Source: Pyrocephalus nanus
Lineage: Eukaryota > Chordata > Aves > Passeriformes > Tyrannidae
Direction of reading: 5' to 3'
DNA: 64,000 nucleotides
NCBI GenBank assembly: GCA_038380795.1
Contig: CM076263.1
Location: 15,001-79,000 of the forward strand
A program made the translations under genes and the position numbers. Numbering within the stretch: the first letter of the stretch is position 1; the number at the start of each line of letters is the position of its first letter. Positions 21,519-33,791 of this stretch are shown piece by piece. The notes under the pieces were generated by a model that did no database searches, was not told the DNA's origin, and saw only the letters and a list, made by a program, of their open reading frames with translations.

Positions 21519-24001
21519 CCTCCTAAACAGCCCAGCAGGTTTCTGGGGGAACCCGAATTATTTCTGCAGTTCACAAGCTGCACGTCCCTAAAGCATTCCC
21601 TTGGGAACACTAAGCTTTCCACAAGCATTTTCTACTTCAATTTGGACTTCCAGCACATTTAAAGACAATTTAAATCAGAATGAAGGGACTTGATGACAAC
21701 ACAGCATTGGGTCAGGGACATCAGGACACTCAAACCATACTCACTGTGGACTCTCCAGCCCCAGCACTCCTGGAGCCTCCTCATTTCCCATACACACTCA
21801 CTTGTATTTCAAGGACTCCCATCAGGAAATGGATCCCCGTTCCCAGAAGCAAATCTCAAGGGTCTTTTTACAACCTGCAAACCACAAGAATGACCAAGGG
21901 CAGCTTCTGGCAGAGGACACAAAGAGGATTGTGGGGATCAGACACCTTGACCTGGGAGGGCTCCAGCTTTCACCTGCCATCCCCAAGCAGTTCTAGATTT
22001 TCATGCTGCTTTGCTTCACAGGCCTTTTCTGCCAAGCTCACTGCTGGAGGATTTTGTCTGGTCTTGAGACGTGTCTTACAAAGCTGAGCTTTATGAGAAC
22101 TGAGGCACTTTTCATTATTCCTGACTCTTCCAGGGCTGCACTTGCCAGGATCCTTTGGGCACAAGGGAGCTTCCAGACTGCCCCAAACCTTCACAGCCCA
22201 CTTGCTCTTCTTACCACAGCTGGACCTGGTGAGTGTCCCTTCAGAAAGAGAAGGCAATGAACCTTTCTGAAACCAGAACCTCCCCAGCTTTGCTTTCCCA
22301 TTCCATGTTTTGTTCCCTACACAACTGAGGCCCTTTCAGGCCTTGCCCAGTGGCAGCCAAGGAATCCAACCCAAGAACCTGCCAGGGAGCAGCGTCTGTG
22401 CCACAGCAGCAGCATTCCAGGCCTGGCACTGCCGACCCTCCGCTTCTCCCAACAGCTCCAGTGGCATCACAACTTGTCCCGAAGGCAGAAAGGCTCCTTT
22501 TGGGAGCACCATGAGCCATCTATACTGTAGCGCTGGAATTCCATCTCCTGAACAAGCTGGGAGAAGCAGGGAACAAACCAGGACCTTACAGGTCAATTAG
22601 GGACACCAAACAGCAGCTCCAAGAAAGGTACTGAGTCAACACCTCACCAAAGACACACGACAGCAAGGCCTAACACCTAGACAATCATTTCAGTTTTCAA
22701 TTTATAAAGTCAAACTAAAGTAAAGCTTTTCAGACACTTGGGAAGACTCAATCCCATTGTAACCAGTTTGTGGGACTCATTCCCAGCCTCCTGAGGTTCA
22801 TTTCCCACCTCACTCGTGGCTGCACTAGACCTGGCTACACACACACACACATAAAAGGAGCTGCTGCAACTTGTCCAGTTTCCTGCTTCTCCTTGAAACT
22901 CCTCCAGCTGTTTGCCCAGCTCTCCAGGGTCCATTCCTTTGCCCACTGGACTTGTTACCAGGGCTGCCAGGGCCACCCTGGGCTCTCACCTGCCCTCACA
23001 CTGATTGACCTTTCCCAGCCCCGAGTCCATCCAGCACTGACCGAGCTGCTGGGGGCTGCAGTTCTCTCTGCTCCTTCCCTTCCTCTGCCTGGAGAACACC
23101 CCTTCCAGCTCCTGCACCCCCACCTCTTACCTCCCAGAAAAGCAGAGCTGCGTCCTCCTGGATCCTCCAGCTGGACGCTGCTGGCTCTGTGCAGCTCCCA
23201 CCCTGCAGCAGGGATGGCAAAGGGAGCTGGGACACCACTGCCCCCAAACCTGCCCAGGCTCCAGCTGCTGCACACACCTGCTGTTGTGCCCACGGGCAAG
23301 GCACTTGAGGAAACAACTCCTCACAAGTCACAGGATAATAGGAACAGTTGAAACAAACCCAATCCAACACATCAGATACAGATTTATGGGATCTGATAAA
23401 TGAGCAAGGTATCAAATCCTGACTGCCTCGAGAGACAGAACTGTGGCTAAGCAGAAATCTCTCCCCCACGGCCCCCTCACGCTCCACCCCCAGCCCACAG
23501 GGCAGCTGGGCAGCCCCGGCGCAGCCGATCCCGCAGTCTCCGGGAACTGCCACAATTCCTATGGGTGCGTCCACCCGCAGGGGAGGCTGCGGGGCGGCTA
23601 CAAGAGGCTCCTGCTGGCCAGACTCTGACCAACAGAGCCGGCTTTAGGCCAGGCCTGGCACTATCCGGCTGTGGGTATGGGCAGCTTCTCGGGAGCTCCA
23701 AGTTGGCCACCCCTGGAGCGCTGGCCGGGTGCCCCAGCAGGGCCAAGGGTGGAGGGCACGGAACAGCTGCACACACCTGGCCTGCCTTTCTCCAGCAACA
23801 CTCACACCAACTGCACACTTCAGCCAGGGCACCTGAGCACAGGCAGCCTTCACCCTGTTCCTCAGGGGCAGTAGCCCCTGGGCAGCAACTCTCGGGGAAC
23901 TTCTCATCCTTTCCCTTCGCTCCTTTGATCCCTGGTCAGGATAGACACATGCAAGAAACAACTTCTTGGAGGAGATGCCATAGACAACAACTCCCTATTG
24001 T

Positions 24002-24484
24002 TCATAAAATCAGTGTAATTACTATGATTAGTGGATGAAATAAAGTCTTCAAAAACTTCCTATCCGATGGTGAGAATGCTGTAAATATATCCCCCCAGGA
24101 GTGAGCAGTGAGTTGTTCTACCTGATGCCCAAAGGTCACCAATGGACCTCCTCTACTTACTGTTTGCATTTGGTGATCAAGTCTCATCCAGCCACCCTCC
24201 AGGGGGGCAGGTAAACTTGCCCTGCCTGCCCTGCCCAGGGAAAGGGAACTGACCCCAGTGTTCCTCAGCACAAGGCAGCCCTTGGAAATATCCACTGCCA
24301 TTCCACAGTCAGGGAAAGCAACAAGCACTCCACAAGGCTGCTGTGGCACAGGACCAATCTGAAGCTCAGCTTTTCTCTTTACCCCTTCACCTTGTTTGCC
24401 ACCTCGTTCTATCATCAAAACTTGCTGTCCTTGCACCTTTTTAGGCTGACCATGAGTTGAAGAGGCCTCCGCTGCAGCACCCAC
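24002..24484 (-). pseudogene. Possible env-like remnant, block 4 copy
   Basis: V-type copy. The first residues read MGAAAEA instead of MGVGAEA, GEGV replaces GEVV, and VTFG replaces GTFG near the end. The hydrophobic tail is unchanged. Confidence 0.35.
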
Positions 24485-24744
24485 ATGGGCCTGAGCCCTT
24501 TGACAAGATCCATTTTTCCAAGGAATTCAAAGCTCCACCTGAGGGCCATGGGCTTTTCTCACCCACCCTTGTGCTGGAGCTTGGCCTTCATCTCACTCTG
24601 CCTTCACTTCTTGCAGTGGCTGCACCATTTCCTGCCCTGCCTTGGCTGGAGCTCAGCATCCTGATCCCATCCCTGCCAGCCCCCGGAACCGCTGACTCAG
24701 CAATGGGGGGCCCTCCATTGCCAAGTGCACGGTCCCGTCGGGGC

Positions 24745-25295
24745 TCATGGGGGGAGCAGGAGGTCAAAGGCTCCAGCCCTCCTGGGACAACCCTCCACCA
24801 CTACAACCAACAAAGGAGCCTCTCCAGCCCTGCCTCCGAAAGCATCCTGAACAAACCCAGTCCAGCTCCACGGGACAAACTGCTCCCTGTCTGCCCAGTC
24901 CAATCTGATCCCAGAGGCTCCCAGCTCATGCAGCCCAACTGCCCAGGAGATCACAGACTCCCTGGTCTTTGCTTTAAACCTCTCCAGAACACCAGCAAGT
25001 TCAGGCTGAGTAAAATCCTCCACCACATCAGGCCTGACGGGATAACCATCGGGGTCACCTTCCACTTTCCCTCCTGTTATTTGCTGTGCTTCAGCAAACA
25101 CTTCACCCTCTGAAACACGCTCTAAAGCAGTTAAATCACAAGCATCTCCACCCCAGTTTTTTGGATCCCAACCTATCCCTGCCTCTGCAGTCACAGCATG
25201 CATTGGTTTACTTGACCACTTTGCTTCTCATATTTATATTGGGCTACCTGGAGAGTCACTTCTGCTACTGTTTGACAACTGTCTAACTTGGCCCT
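24745..25295 (-). pseudogene. Endogenous-retrovirus gag-like remnant, block 4 copy
   Basis: V-type copy. The GCATGCATTGG variant turns the GTG at 25203 into ATG. Otherwise it has the same lesions. Confidence 0.55.
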
Positions 25296-25616
25296 TCATA
25301 GGCCACACTGTTTTCCACTGGCCCACACCACAGGAACAACTGCATCTGCCGCTTCAGTTGGGACGGTGCTGCTGACGGGAGTTACTTCCTGCACAAGAAG
25401 AGCTGCTGCTCTCACACATTTAGTTTCAGCAACTACAGTTTCCATCTCCCCATTTTCCAAGTTCATTTCTGCCTCAACTTGTCCAACCAATCTCTTCCGA
25501 GCAAAGGTTTAGGGGAGCTTGCAAATTAACCAACCGAGGAATTACCCAGTGTTTTCCCAGTTTAACCCCTGTCACACCAACCACCTTCACAGTGCCATCG
25601 CTTAATTCTTAAGAAA

Positions 25617-28379
25617 GGGGGGGAGAGAAAAAGGGGGGAAGAGAAAAAGGGGGGACGATAAAAAGGGGGGACGAGAAAAAGGGGGGACACGAAAAAGGGG
25701 GGACGAGAAAAAGGGGGGACGAGAAAAAGGGGGGACGAGAAAAAGGGGGGACGAGAAAAAGGGGGGACGAGCAAAAGGGGGGACGCGAGAAAGGGGGGAC
25801 GCGAGAAAGGGGGGACGCGAGAAAGGGGGGACGCGAGAAAGGGAGGACGCGAAAAAGGGGGGACGAGAGAAAGGAGGGACGAGAAAGGGGGGACGAAAAA
25901 AAGGGGGAACGAGAAGAAGGGGGACGAGAAGAAGGGGGACGAGAAAAGGGGGGACGAGAAAAGGGGGGACGAGAAAAGGGGGGACGAGAAAAGGGGGGAC
26001 GAGAAAAGGGGGGACGAGAAAAGGGGGGACGCGAGAAAGGGGGGACGCGAAAAGGGGGGACGAGAAAAGGGGGGACGAGAAAAGGGAGGACGAGAAAAGC
26101 GGGGACGAGAAAAAGGGGGGACGAGAAAAAGGGGGGACGAGAAAAAGGGGGGACGAGAAAAAGGGGGGACGAGAAAAGCGGGGACGAGAAAAGGGGGGAC
26201 GAGAAAAGGGGGGACGAGAAAAAGGAGGGAAGCGAGAAAGGTGGGACGCGAGAAAGGGGGGACGCGAGAAAGGGGGGACGCGAGAAAGGGGGGACGAGAA
26301 GAAGGGGGGACGCGAAAAAGGAAGGACGAGAAGAAGGGGGGACGCGAAAAAGGGGGGACGCGAAAAAAGGGGGGATGCGAAAAAGGGGGACGAGAAGAAG
26401 GGGGACGAGAAGAAGGGGGACGAGAAGAAGGGGGACGAGAAAAGGGGGGACGAAAAAAGGGGGGACGAGAAAAGAGGGGACGAGAAAAGGGCGGAAAAGA
26501 AGAAGGGGGGACGAGAAGAAGAGGGGACGAGAAAAAGGGGGGCCGAGAAAAAGGGGGGCCGAGAAAAAGGGGGGCCGAGAAAAAGGGGGGCCGAGAAAAA
26601 GGGGGGACGAGAAAAAGGGGGAACGAGAAAAAGGGGGGACGAGAAAAAGGGGGGACGAGCAAAAGGGGGGACGAGCAAAAGGGGGGCCGAGAAAAAGGGG
26701 GGACGAGAAAAAGGGGGGACGCGAAAAAGGAAGGACGAGAAGAAGGGGGGACGCGAAAAAGGAAGGACGAGAAGAAGGGGGGACGCGAAAAAGGGGGGAC
26801 ACGAAAAAGGGGGGACGCGAAAAAGGGGGACGAGAAGAAGGGGGACGAGAAGAAGGGGGACGAGAAGAAGGGGGACGAGAAGAAGGGGGACGAGAAGAAG
26901 GGGGATGAGAAAAGGGGGACGAGAAAAGGGGGGACGAGAAAAGGGGGGACGAGAAAAGAGGGGACGAGAAAAGGGCGGAAAAGAAGAAGGGGGGACGAGA
27001 AGAAGAGGGGACGAGAAAAAGGGGGGCCGAGAAAAAGGGGGGACGAGAAAAAGGGGGGACGAGAAAAAGGGGGGCCGAGAAAAAGGGGGGACGAGAAAAA
27101 GGGGGGACGAGCAAAAGGGGGGACGAGAAAAAGGGGGGACGAGAAAAAGGGGGGACGAGAAAAAGGGGGGACGAGAAAAAGGGGGGACGAGAAGAAGGGG
27201 GACGAGAAAAGGGGGGAAGATAAAAAGGGGGGACGCGAGAAAGGTGGGACGCGAGAAAGGGGGGACGCGAGAAAGGGGGGACGCGAGAAAGGGGGGACGC
27301 GAGAAAGGGGGGACGCGAGAAAGGGGGGACGAGCAAAAGGGGGGACGAGCAAAAGGGGGGACGAGAAAAAGGGGGGACGCGAAAAAGGGGGGACGCGAAA
27401 AAGGGGGGACGCGAAAAAGGGGGGACGCGAAAAAGGGGGGACGCGAAAAAGGAAGGACGAGAAGAAGGGGGACGAGAAGAAGGGGGACGAGAAGAAGGGG
27501 GACGAGAAGAAGGGGGACGAGAGAAAGGGGGGACGAGAGAAAGGGGGGACGAGAGAAAGGGGGGACTCGAAAAAGGGGGGACGCGAAAAAGGGGGGACGA
27601 GAAAAAGGGGGGACGAGAAAAAGGGGGGACGAGAAAAAGGGGGGACGAGAAAAAGGGGGGACGAGAAATAGGGGGGACGAGAAAAAGGGGGGACGAGAGA
27701 AAGGGGGGACGAGAAAAAGGGGCGACGAGAAAAAGGGGGGACGAGAAAAAGGGGGGACGAGAAGAAGGGGGACGAGAAGAAGGGGGACGAGAAAAGGGGG
27801 GGACGAGAAAAAGGGGGGACGAGAAAAAGGGGGGACGAGAAAAAGGGGGGACGAGAAAAAGGGGGGACGAGAAAAAGGGGGGACGAGAAAAGCGGGGACG
27901 AGAAAAAGGAAGGACGAGAAAAGGGGGGACGAGAAAAGGGGGGACGAGAAAAGGGGGGACGAGAAAAAGGGGGGACGCGAGAAAGGTGGGACGCGAGAAA
28001 GGGGGGACGCGAGAAAGGGGGGACGCGAGAAAGGGGGGACGCGAGAAAGGGGGGACGCGAAAAAGGGGGGACGCGAAAAAGGGGGGACGCGAAAAAGGGG
28101 GGACGCGAAAAAGGGGGGACGAGAAAAAGGGGGGACGAGAGAAAGGGGGGACGAGAAAAAGGGGGACGAGAAGAAGGGGGACGAGAAAAGGGGGGACGAG
28201 AGAAAGGGGGGACGAGAGAAAGGGGGGAAGAGAAAAAGGGGGGACGAGAAAAAGGGGGGAAGAAAAAAGGGGGGAAGAAAAAAAGGGGGGAAGAAAAAAA
28301 GGGGGAAGAAAAAAAGGGGGGAAGAAAAAAAGGGGGGAAGAAAAAAAGGGGGGAAGAAAAAAAAAGGGGGGAAGAAAAA
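25617..28379. repeat. Purine minisatellite array 5 (long, 2,763 bp)
   Basis: This is the first of the long arrays. It contains GGGGCCGAG and GACGATAAAA units and a marker segment (GGAAGATAAAAAGGGGGGAC, near 27226) that recurs once in array 8 and twice in array 10. The minus strand is open for 975 codons because the unit lacks stops. Confidence 0.92.
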
Positions 28380-30862
28380 CCTCCTAAACAGCCCAGCAGG
28401 TTTCTGGGGGAACCCGAATTATTTCTGCAGTTCACAAGCTGCACGTCCCTAAAGCATTCCCTTGGGAACACTAAGCTTTCCACAAGCATTTTCTACTTCA
28501 ATTTGGACTTCCAGCACATTTAAAGACAATTTAAATCAGAATGAAGGGACTTGATGACAACACAGCATTGGGTCAGGGACATCAGGACACTCAAACCATA
28601 CTCACTGTGGACTCTCCAGCCCCAGCACTCCTGGAGCCTCCTCATTTCCCATACACACTCACTTGTATTTCAAGGACTCCCATCAGGAAATGGATCCCCG
28701 TTCCCAGAAGCAAATCTCAAGGGTCTTTTTACAACCTGCAAACCACAAGAATGACCAAGGGCAGCTTCTGGCAGAGGACACAAAGAGGATTGTGGGGATC
28801 AGACACCTTGACCTGGGAGGGCTCCAGCTTTCACCTGCCATCCCCAAGCAGTTCTAGATTTTCATGCTGCTTTGCTTCACAGGCCTTTTCTGCCAAGCTC
28901 ACTGCTGGAGGATTTTGTCTGGTCTTGAGACGTGTCTTACAAAGCTGAGCTTTATGAGAACTGAGGCACTTTTCATTATTCCTGACTCTTCCAGGGCTGC
29001 ACTTGCCAGGATCCTTTGGGCACAAGGGAGCTTCCAGACTGCCCCAAACCTTCACAGCCCACTTGCTCTTCTTACCACAGCTGGACCTGGTGAGTGTCCC
29101 TTCAGAAAGAGAAGGCAATGAACCTTTCTGAAACCAGAACCTCCCCAGCTTTGCTTTCCCATTCCATGTTTTGTTCCCTACACAACTGAGGCCCTTTCAG
29201 GCCTTGCCCAGTGGCAGCCAAGGAATCCAACCCAAGAACCTGCCAGGGAGCAGCGTCTGTGCCACAGCAGCAGCATTCCAGGCCTGGCACTGCCGACCCT
29301 CCGCTTCTCCCAACAGCTCCAGTGGCATCACAACTTGTCCCGAAGGCAGAAAGGCTCCTTTTGGGAGCACCATGAGCCATCTATACTGTAGCGCTGGAAT
29401 TCCATCTCCTGAACAAGCTGGGAGAAGCAGGGAACAAACCAGGACCTTACAGGTCAATTAGGGACACCAAACAGCAGCTCCAAGAAAGGTACTGAGTCAA
29501 CACCTCACCAAAGACACACGACAGCAAGGCCTAACACCTAGACAATCATTTCAGTTTTCAATTTATAAAGTCAAACTAAAGTAAAGCTTTTCAGACACTT
29601 GGGAAGACTCAATCCCATTGTAACCAGTTTGTGGGACTCATTCCCAGCCTCCTGAGGTTCATTTCCCACCTCACTCGTGGCTGCACTAGACCTGGCTACA
29701 CACACACACACATAAAAGGAGCTGCTGCAACTTGTCCAGTTTCCTGCTTCTCCTTGAAACTCCTCCAGCTGTTTGCCCAGCTCTCCAGGGTCCATTCCTT
29801 TGCCCACTGGACTTGTTCCCAGGGCTGCCAGGGCCACCCTGGGCTCTCACCTGCCCTCACACTGAGTGACCTTTCCCAGCCCCGAGTCCATCCAGCACTG
29901 ACCGAGCTGCTGGGGGCTGCAGTTCTCTCTGCTCCTTCCCTTCCTCTGCCTGGAGAACACCCCTTCCAGCTCCTGCACCCCCACCTCTTACCTCCCAGAA
30001 AAGCAGAGCTGCGTCCTCCTGGATCCTCCAGCTGGACGCTGCTGGCTCTGTGCAGCTCCCACCCTGCAGCAGGGATGGCAAAGGGAGCTGGGACACCACT
30101 GCCCCCAAACCTGCCCAGGCTCCAGCTGCTGCACACACCTGCCGTTGTGCCCACGGGCAAGGCACTTGAGGAAACAACTCCTCACAAGTCACAGGATAAT
30201 AGGAACAGTTGAAACAAACCCAATCCAACACATCAGATACAGATTTATGGGATCTGATAAATGAGCAAGGTATCAAATCCTGACTGCCTCGAGAGACAGA
30301 ACTGTGGCTAAGCAGAAATCTCTCCCCCACGGCCCCCTCACGCTCCACCCCCAGCCCACAGGGCAGCTGGGCAGCCCCGGCGCAGCCGATCCCGCAGTCT
30401 CCGGGAACTGCCACAATTCCTATGGGTGCGTCCACCCGCAGGGGAGGCTGCGGGGCGGCTACAAGAGGCTCCTGCTGGCCAGACTCTGACCAACAGAGCC
30501 GGCTTTAGGCCAGGCCTGGCACTATCCGGCTGTGGGTATGGGCAGCTTCTCGGGAGCTCCAAGTTGGCCACCCCTGGAGCGCTGGCCGGGTGCCCCAGCA
30601 GGGCCAAGGGTGGAGGGCACGGAACAGCTGCACACACCTGGCCTGCCTTTCTCCAGCAACACTCACACCAACTGCACACTTCAGCCAGGGCACCTGAGCA
30701 CAGGCAGCCTTCACCCTGTTCCTCAGGGGCAGCAGCCCCTGGGCAGCAACTCTCGGGGAACTTCTCATCCTTTCCCTTCGCTCCTTTGATCCCTGGTCAG
30801 GATAGACACATGCAAGAAACAACTTCTTGGAGGAGATGCCATAGACAACAACTCCCTATTGT

Positions 30863-31345
30863 TCATAAAATCAGTGTAATTACTATGATTAGTGGATGAA
30901 ATAAAGTCTTCAAAAACTTCCTATCCGATGGTGAGAATGCTGTAAATATATCCCCCCAGGAGTGAGCAGTGAGTTGTTCTACCTGATGCCCAAAGGTCAC
31001 CAATGGACCTCCTCTACTTACTGTTTGCATTTGGTGATCAAGTCTCATCCAGCCACCCTCCAGGGGGGCAGGTAAACTTGCCCTGCCTGCCCTGCCCAGG
31101 GAAAGGGAACTGACCCCAGTGTTCCTCAGCACAAGGCAGCCCTTGGAAATATCCACTGCCATTCCACAGTCAGGGAAAGCAACAAGCACTCCACAAGGCT
31201 GCTGTGGCACAGGACCAATCTGAAGCTCAGCTTTTCTCTTTACCACTTCACCTTGTTTGCCACCTCGTTCTATCATCAAAACTTGCTGTCCTTGCACCTT
31301 TTTAGGCTGACCATGAGTTGAAGAGGCCTCCGCTCCAGCACCCAC
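30863..31345 (-). pseudogene. Possible env-like remnant, block 5 copy
   Basis: G-type copy: MGAGAEA, GEVV and VTFG states. Confidence 0.35.
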
Positions 31346-31605
31346 ATGGGCCTGAGCCCTTTGACAAGATCCATTTTTCCAAGGAATTCAAAGCTCCACC
31401 TGAGGGCCATGGGCTTTTCTCACCCACCCTTGTGCTGGAGCTTGGCCTTCATCTCACTCTGCCTTCACTTCTTGCAGTGGCTGCACCATTTCCTGCCCTG
31501 CCTTGGCTGGAGCTCAGCATCCTGATCCCATCCCTGCCAGCCCCCGGAACCGCTGACTCAGCAATGGGGGGCCCTCCATTGCCAAGTGCACGGTCCCGTC
31601 GGGGC

Positions 31606-32156
31606 TCATGGGGGGAGCAGGAGGTCAAAGGCTCCAGCCCTCCTGGGACAACCTTCCACCACTACAACCAACAAAGGAGCCTCTCCAGCCCTGCCTCCGA
31701 AAGCATCCTGAACAAACCCAGTCCAGCTCCACGGGACAAACTGCTCCCTGTCTGCCCAGTCCAATCTGATCCCAGAGGCTCCCAGCTCATGCAGCCCAAC
31801 TGCCCAGGAGATCACAGACTCCCTGGTCTTTGCTTTAAACCTCTCCAGAACACCAGCAAGTTCAGGCTGAGTAAAATCCTCCACCACATCAGGCCTGACG
31901 GGATAACCATCGGGGTCACCTTCCACTTTCCCTCCTGTTATTTGCTGTGCTTCAGCAAACACTTCACCCTCTGAAACACGCTCTAAAGCAGTTAAATCAC
32001 AAGCATCTCCACCCCAGTTTTTTGGATCCCAACCTATCCCTGCCTCTGCAGTCACAGCATGCACTGGTTTACTTGACCACTTTGCTTCTCATATTTATAT
32101 TGGGCTACCTGGAGAGTCACTTCTGCTACTGTTTGACAACTGTCTAACTTGGCCCT
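31606..32156 (-). pseudogene. Endogenous-retrovirus gag-like remnant, block 5 copy
   Basis: G-type copy with GTG at 32064. Confidence 0.55.
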
Positions 32157-32477
32157 TCATAGGCCACACTGTTTTCCACTGGCCCACACCACAGGAACAA
32201 CTGCATCTGCCGCTTCAGTTGGGACGGTGCTGCTGACGGGAGTTACTTCCTGCACAAGAAGAGCTGCTGCTCTCACACATTTAGTTTCAGCAACTACAGT
32301 TTCCATCTCCCCATTTTCCAAGTTCATTTCTGCCTCAACTTGTCCAACCAATCTCTTCCGAGCAAAGGTTTAGGGGAGCTTGCAAATTAACCAACCGAGG
32401 AATTACCCAGTGTTTTCCCGGTTTAACCCCTGTCACACCAACCACCTTCACAGTGCCATCGCTTAATTCTTAAGAAA

Positions 32478-33791
32478 GGGGGGGAGAGAAAAAGGGGGGA
32501 AGAGAAAAAGGGGGGACGATAAAAAGGGGGGACGAGAAAAAGGGGGGACGAGAAAAAGGGGGGACAAGAAAAGGGGGGACGAGAAAAAGGGGGGACAAGA
32601 AAAGGGGGGACGAGCAAAAGGGGGGACGCGAGAAAGGGGGGACGCGAGAAAGGGGGGACGCGAGAAAGGGGGGACGCGAGAAAGGGGGGACGCGAAAAAG
32701 GGGGACGAGAAGAAGGGGGACGAGAAGAAGGGGGACAAGAAAAGGGGGGACGAGAAAAGGGGGGACGAGAAAAGGGGGGACGAGAAAAGAGGGGACGAGA
32801 AAAGGGCGGAAAAGAAGAAGGGGGGACGAGAAGAAGAGGGGACGAGAAAAAGGGGGGCCGAGAAAAAGAGGGGACGAGAAAAAGGGGGGCCGAGCAAAAG
32901 GGGGGACGAGCAAAAGGGGGGAGAGAAAAAGGGGGGACGAGAAAAAGGGGGGACGAGAAAAAGGGGGGACGAGAAGAACGGGGACGAGAAGAAGGGGGAC
33001 GAGAAAAAGGGGGGACGAGAAAAAGGGGGGACGAGAAAAAGGAGGGACGAGAAAAGGGGGGACGAGAAAAAGGGGGGACGCGAGAAAGTTGGGACGCGAG
33101 AAAGGGGGGACGCGAGAAAGGGGGGACGAGCAAAAGGGGGGACAAGCAAAAGGGGGGACGCGAAAAAGGGGGGATGCGAAAAAGGGGGGACGCGAAAAAG
33201 GGGGGACGCGAAAAAGGAAGGACGAGAAGAAGGGGGGACGAGAAGAAGGGGGGACGCGAAAAAGGAAGGACGAGAAGAAGGGGGGACGCGAAAAAGGGGG
33301 GACGAGAGAAAGAGGGGCCAAGAAAAGGGGGGACGAGAAAAAGGGGGAACGAGAAGAAGGGGGAACGAGAAGAAGGGGGAACGAGAAGAAGGGGGACGAG
33401 AAAAGGGGGGACGAGAAAAGGGGGGACGAGAAAAGGGGGGACGAGAAAAGGGGGGACGAGAAAAGCGGGGACGAGAAAAGGGGGGAAAAGAAGAAGGGGG
33501 GACGAGAAAAAGGGGGACGAGAAAAAGGGGGGACGCGAAAAAGGAAGGACGAGAAGAAGGGGGGACGCGAAAAAGGGGGGACGCGAAAAAGGGGGGACGC
33601 GAAAAAGGGGGACGAGAAGAAGGGGGACGAGAAGAAGGGGGACGAGAAAAGGGGGGACGAGAAAAGGGGGGACGAGAAAAAGGGGAGACGAGAAAAAGGG
33701 GGGACGAGAAAAAGGGGGGAAGAAATAAAGGGGGGAAGAAAAAAAGGGGGGAAGAAAAAAAGGGGGGAAGAAAAAAAGGGGGGAAGAAAAA
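32478..33791. repeat. Purine minisatellite array 6 (short, 1,314 bp)
   Basis: It appears identical to array 7, with the same translations in all the open frames. It differs from array 9 by one base seen in those frames (GACGATAAAA near 32517, GACGAGAAAA in array 9). It includes a private-looking GGGGGAGAGAAAAAGG unit and GACAAG units. Confidence 0.92.

Larger units (their letters stand above)
21519..25616. repeat. Macrosatellite block 4 (4,098 bp, left G-like, right V-type)
   Basis: Its left end has the state shared with G blocks (AACCTTCAC at 22190). From the GTTACCAG variant near 22957 it has V-type states: ATTGACC near 23005, GCAGTAGCC near 23873, TACCCCTTC, GCTGCAGCACC, CAACCCTCC, GCATGCATTGG and TTCCCAGTTT. 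One site (GGTCACCAATG near 24137) keeps the G state. It is followed by long array 5. Confidence 0.92.
28380..32477. repeat. Macrosatellite block 5 (4,098 bp, G-type)
   Basis: It has the G-type states TTCCCAGG near 29818, CTGCCGTTG at 30143, GCAGCAGCC, TACCACTTC, GCATGCACTGG and TTCCCGGTTT. It is followed by short array 6. Confidence 0.93.

Noticed and set aside
25562..28489. 975-codon minus-strand reading frame across array 5, and similar frames up to 1,537 codons in arrays 8 and 10
   Set aside because: The repeat unit has no stop in any frame on either strand, all frames are equally open, and the products are simple repeats. No promoter, splice structure or conserved domain is present.
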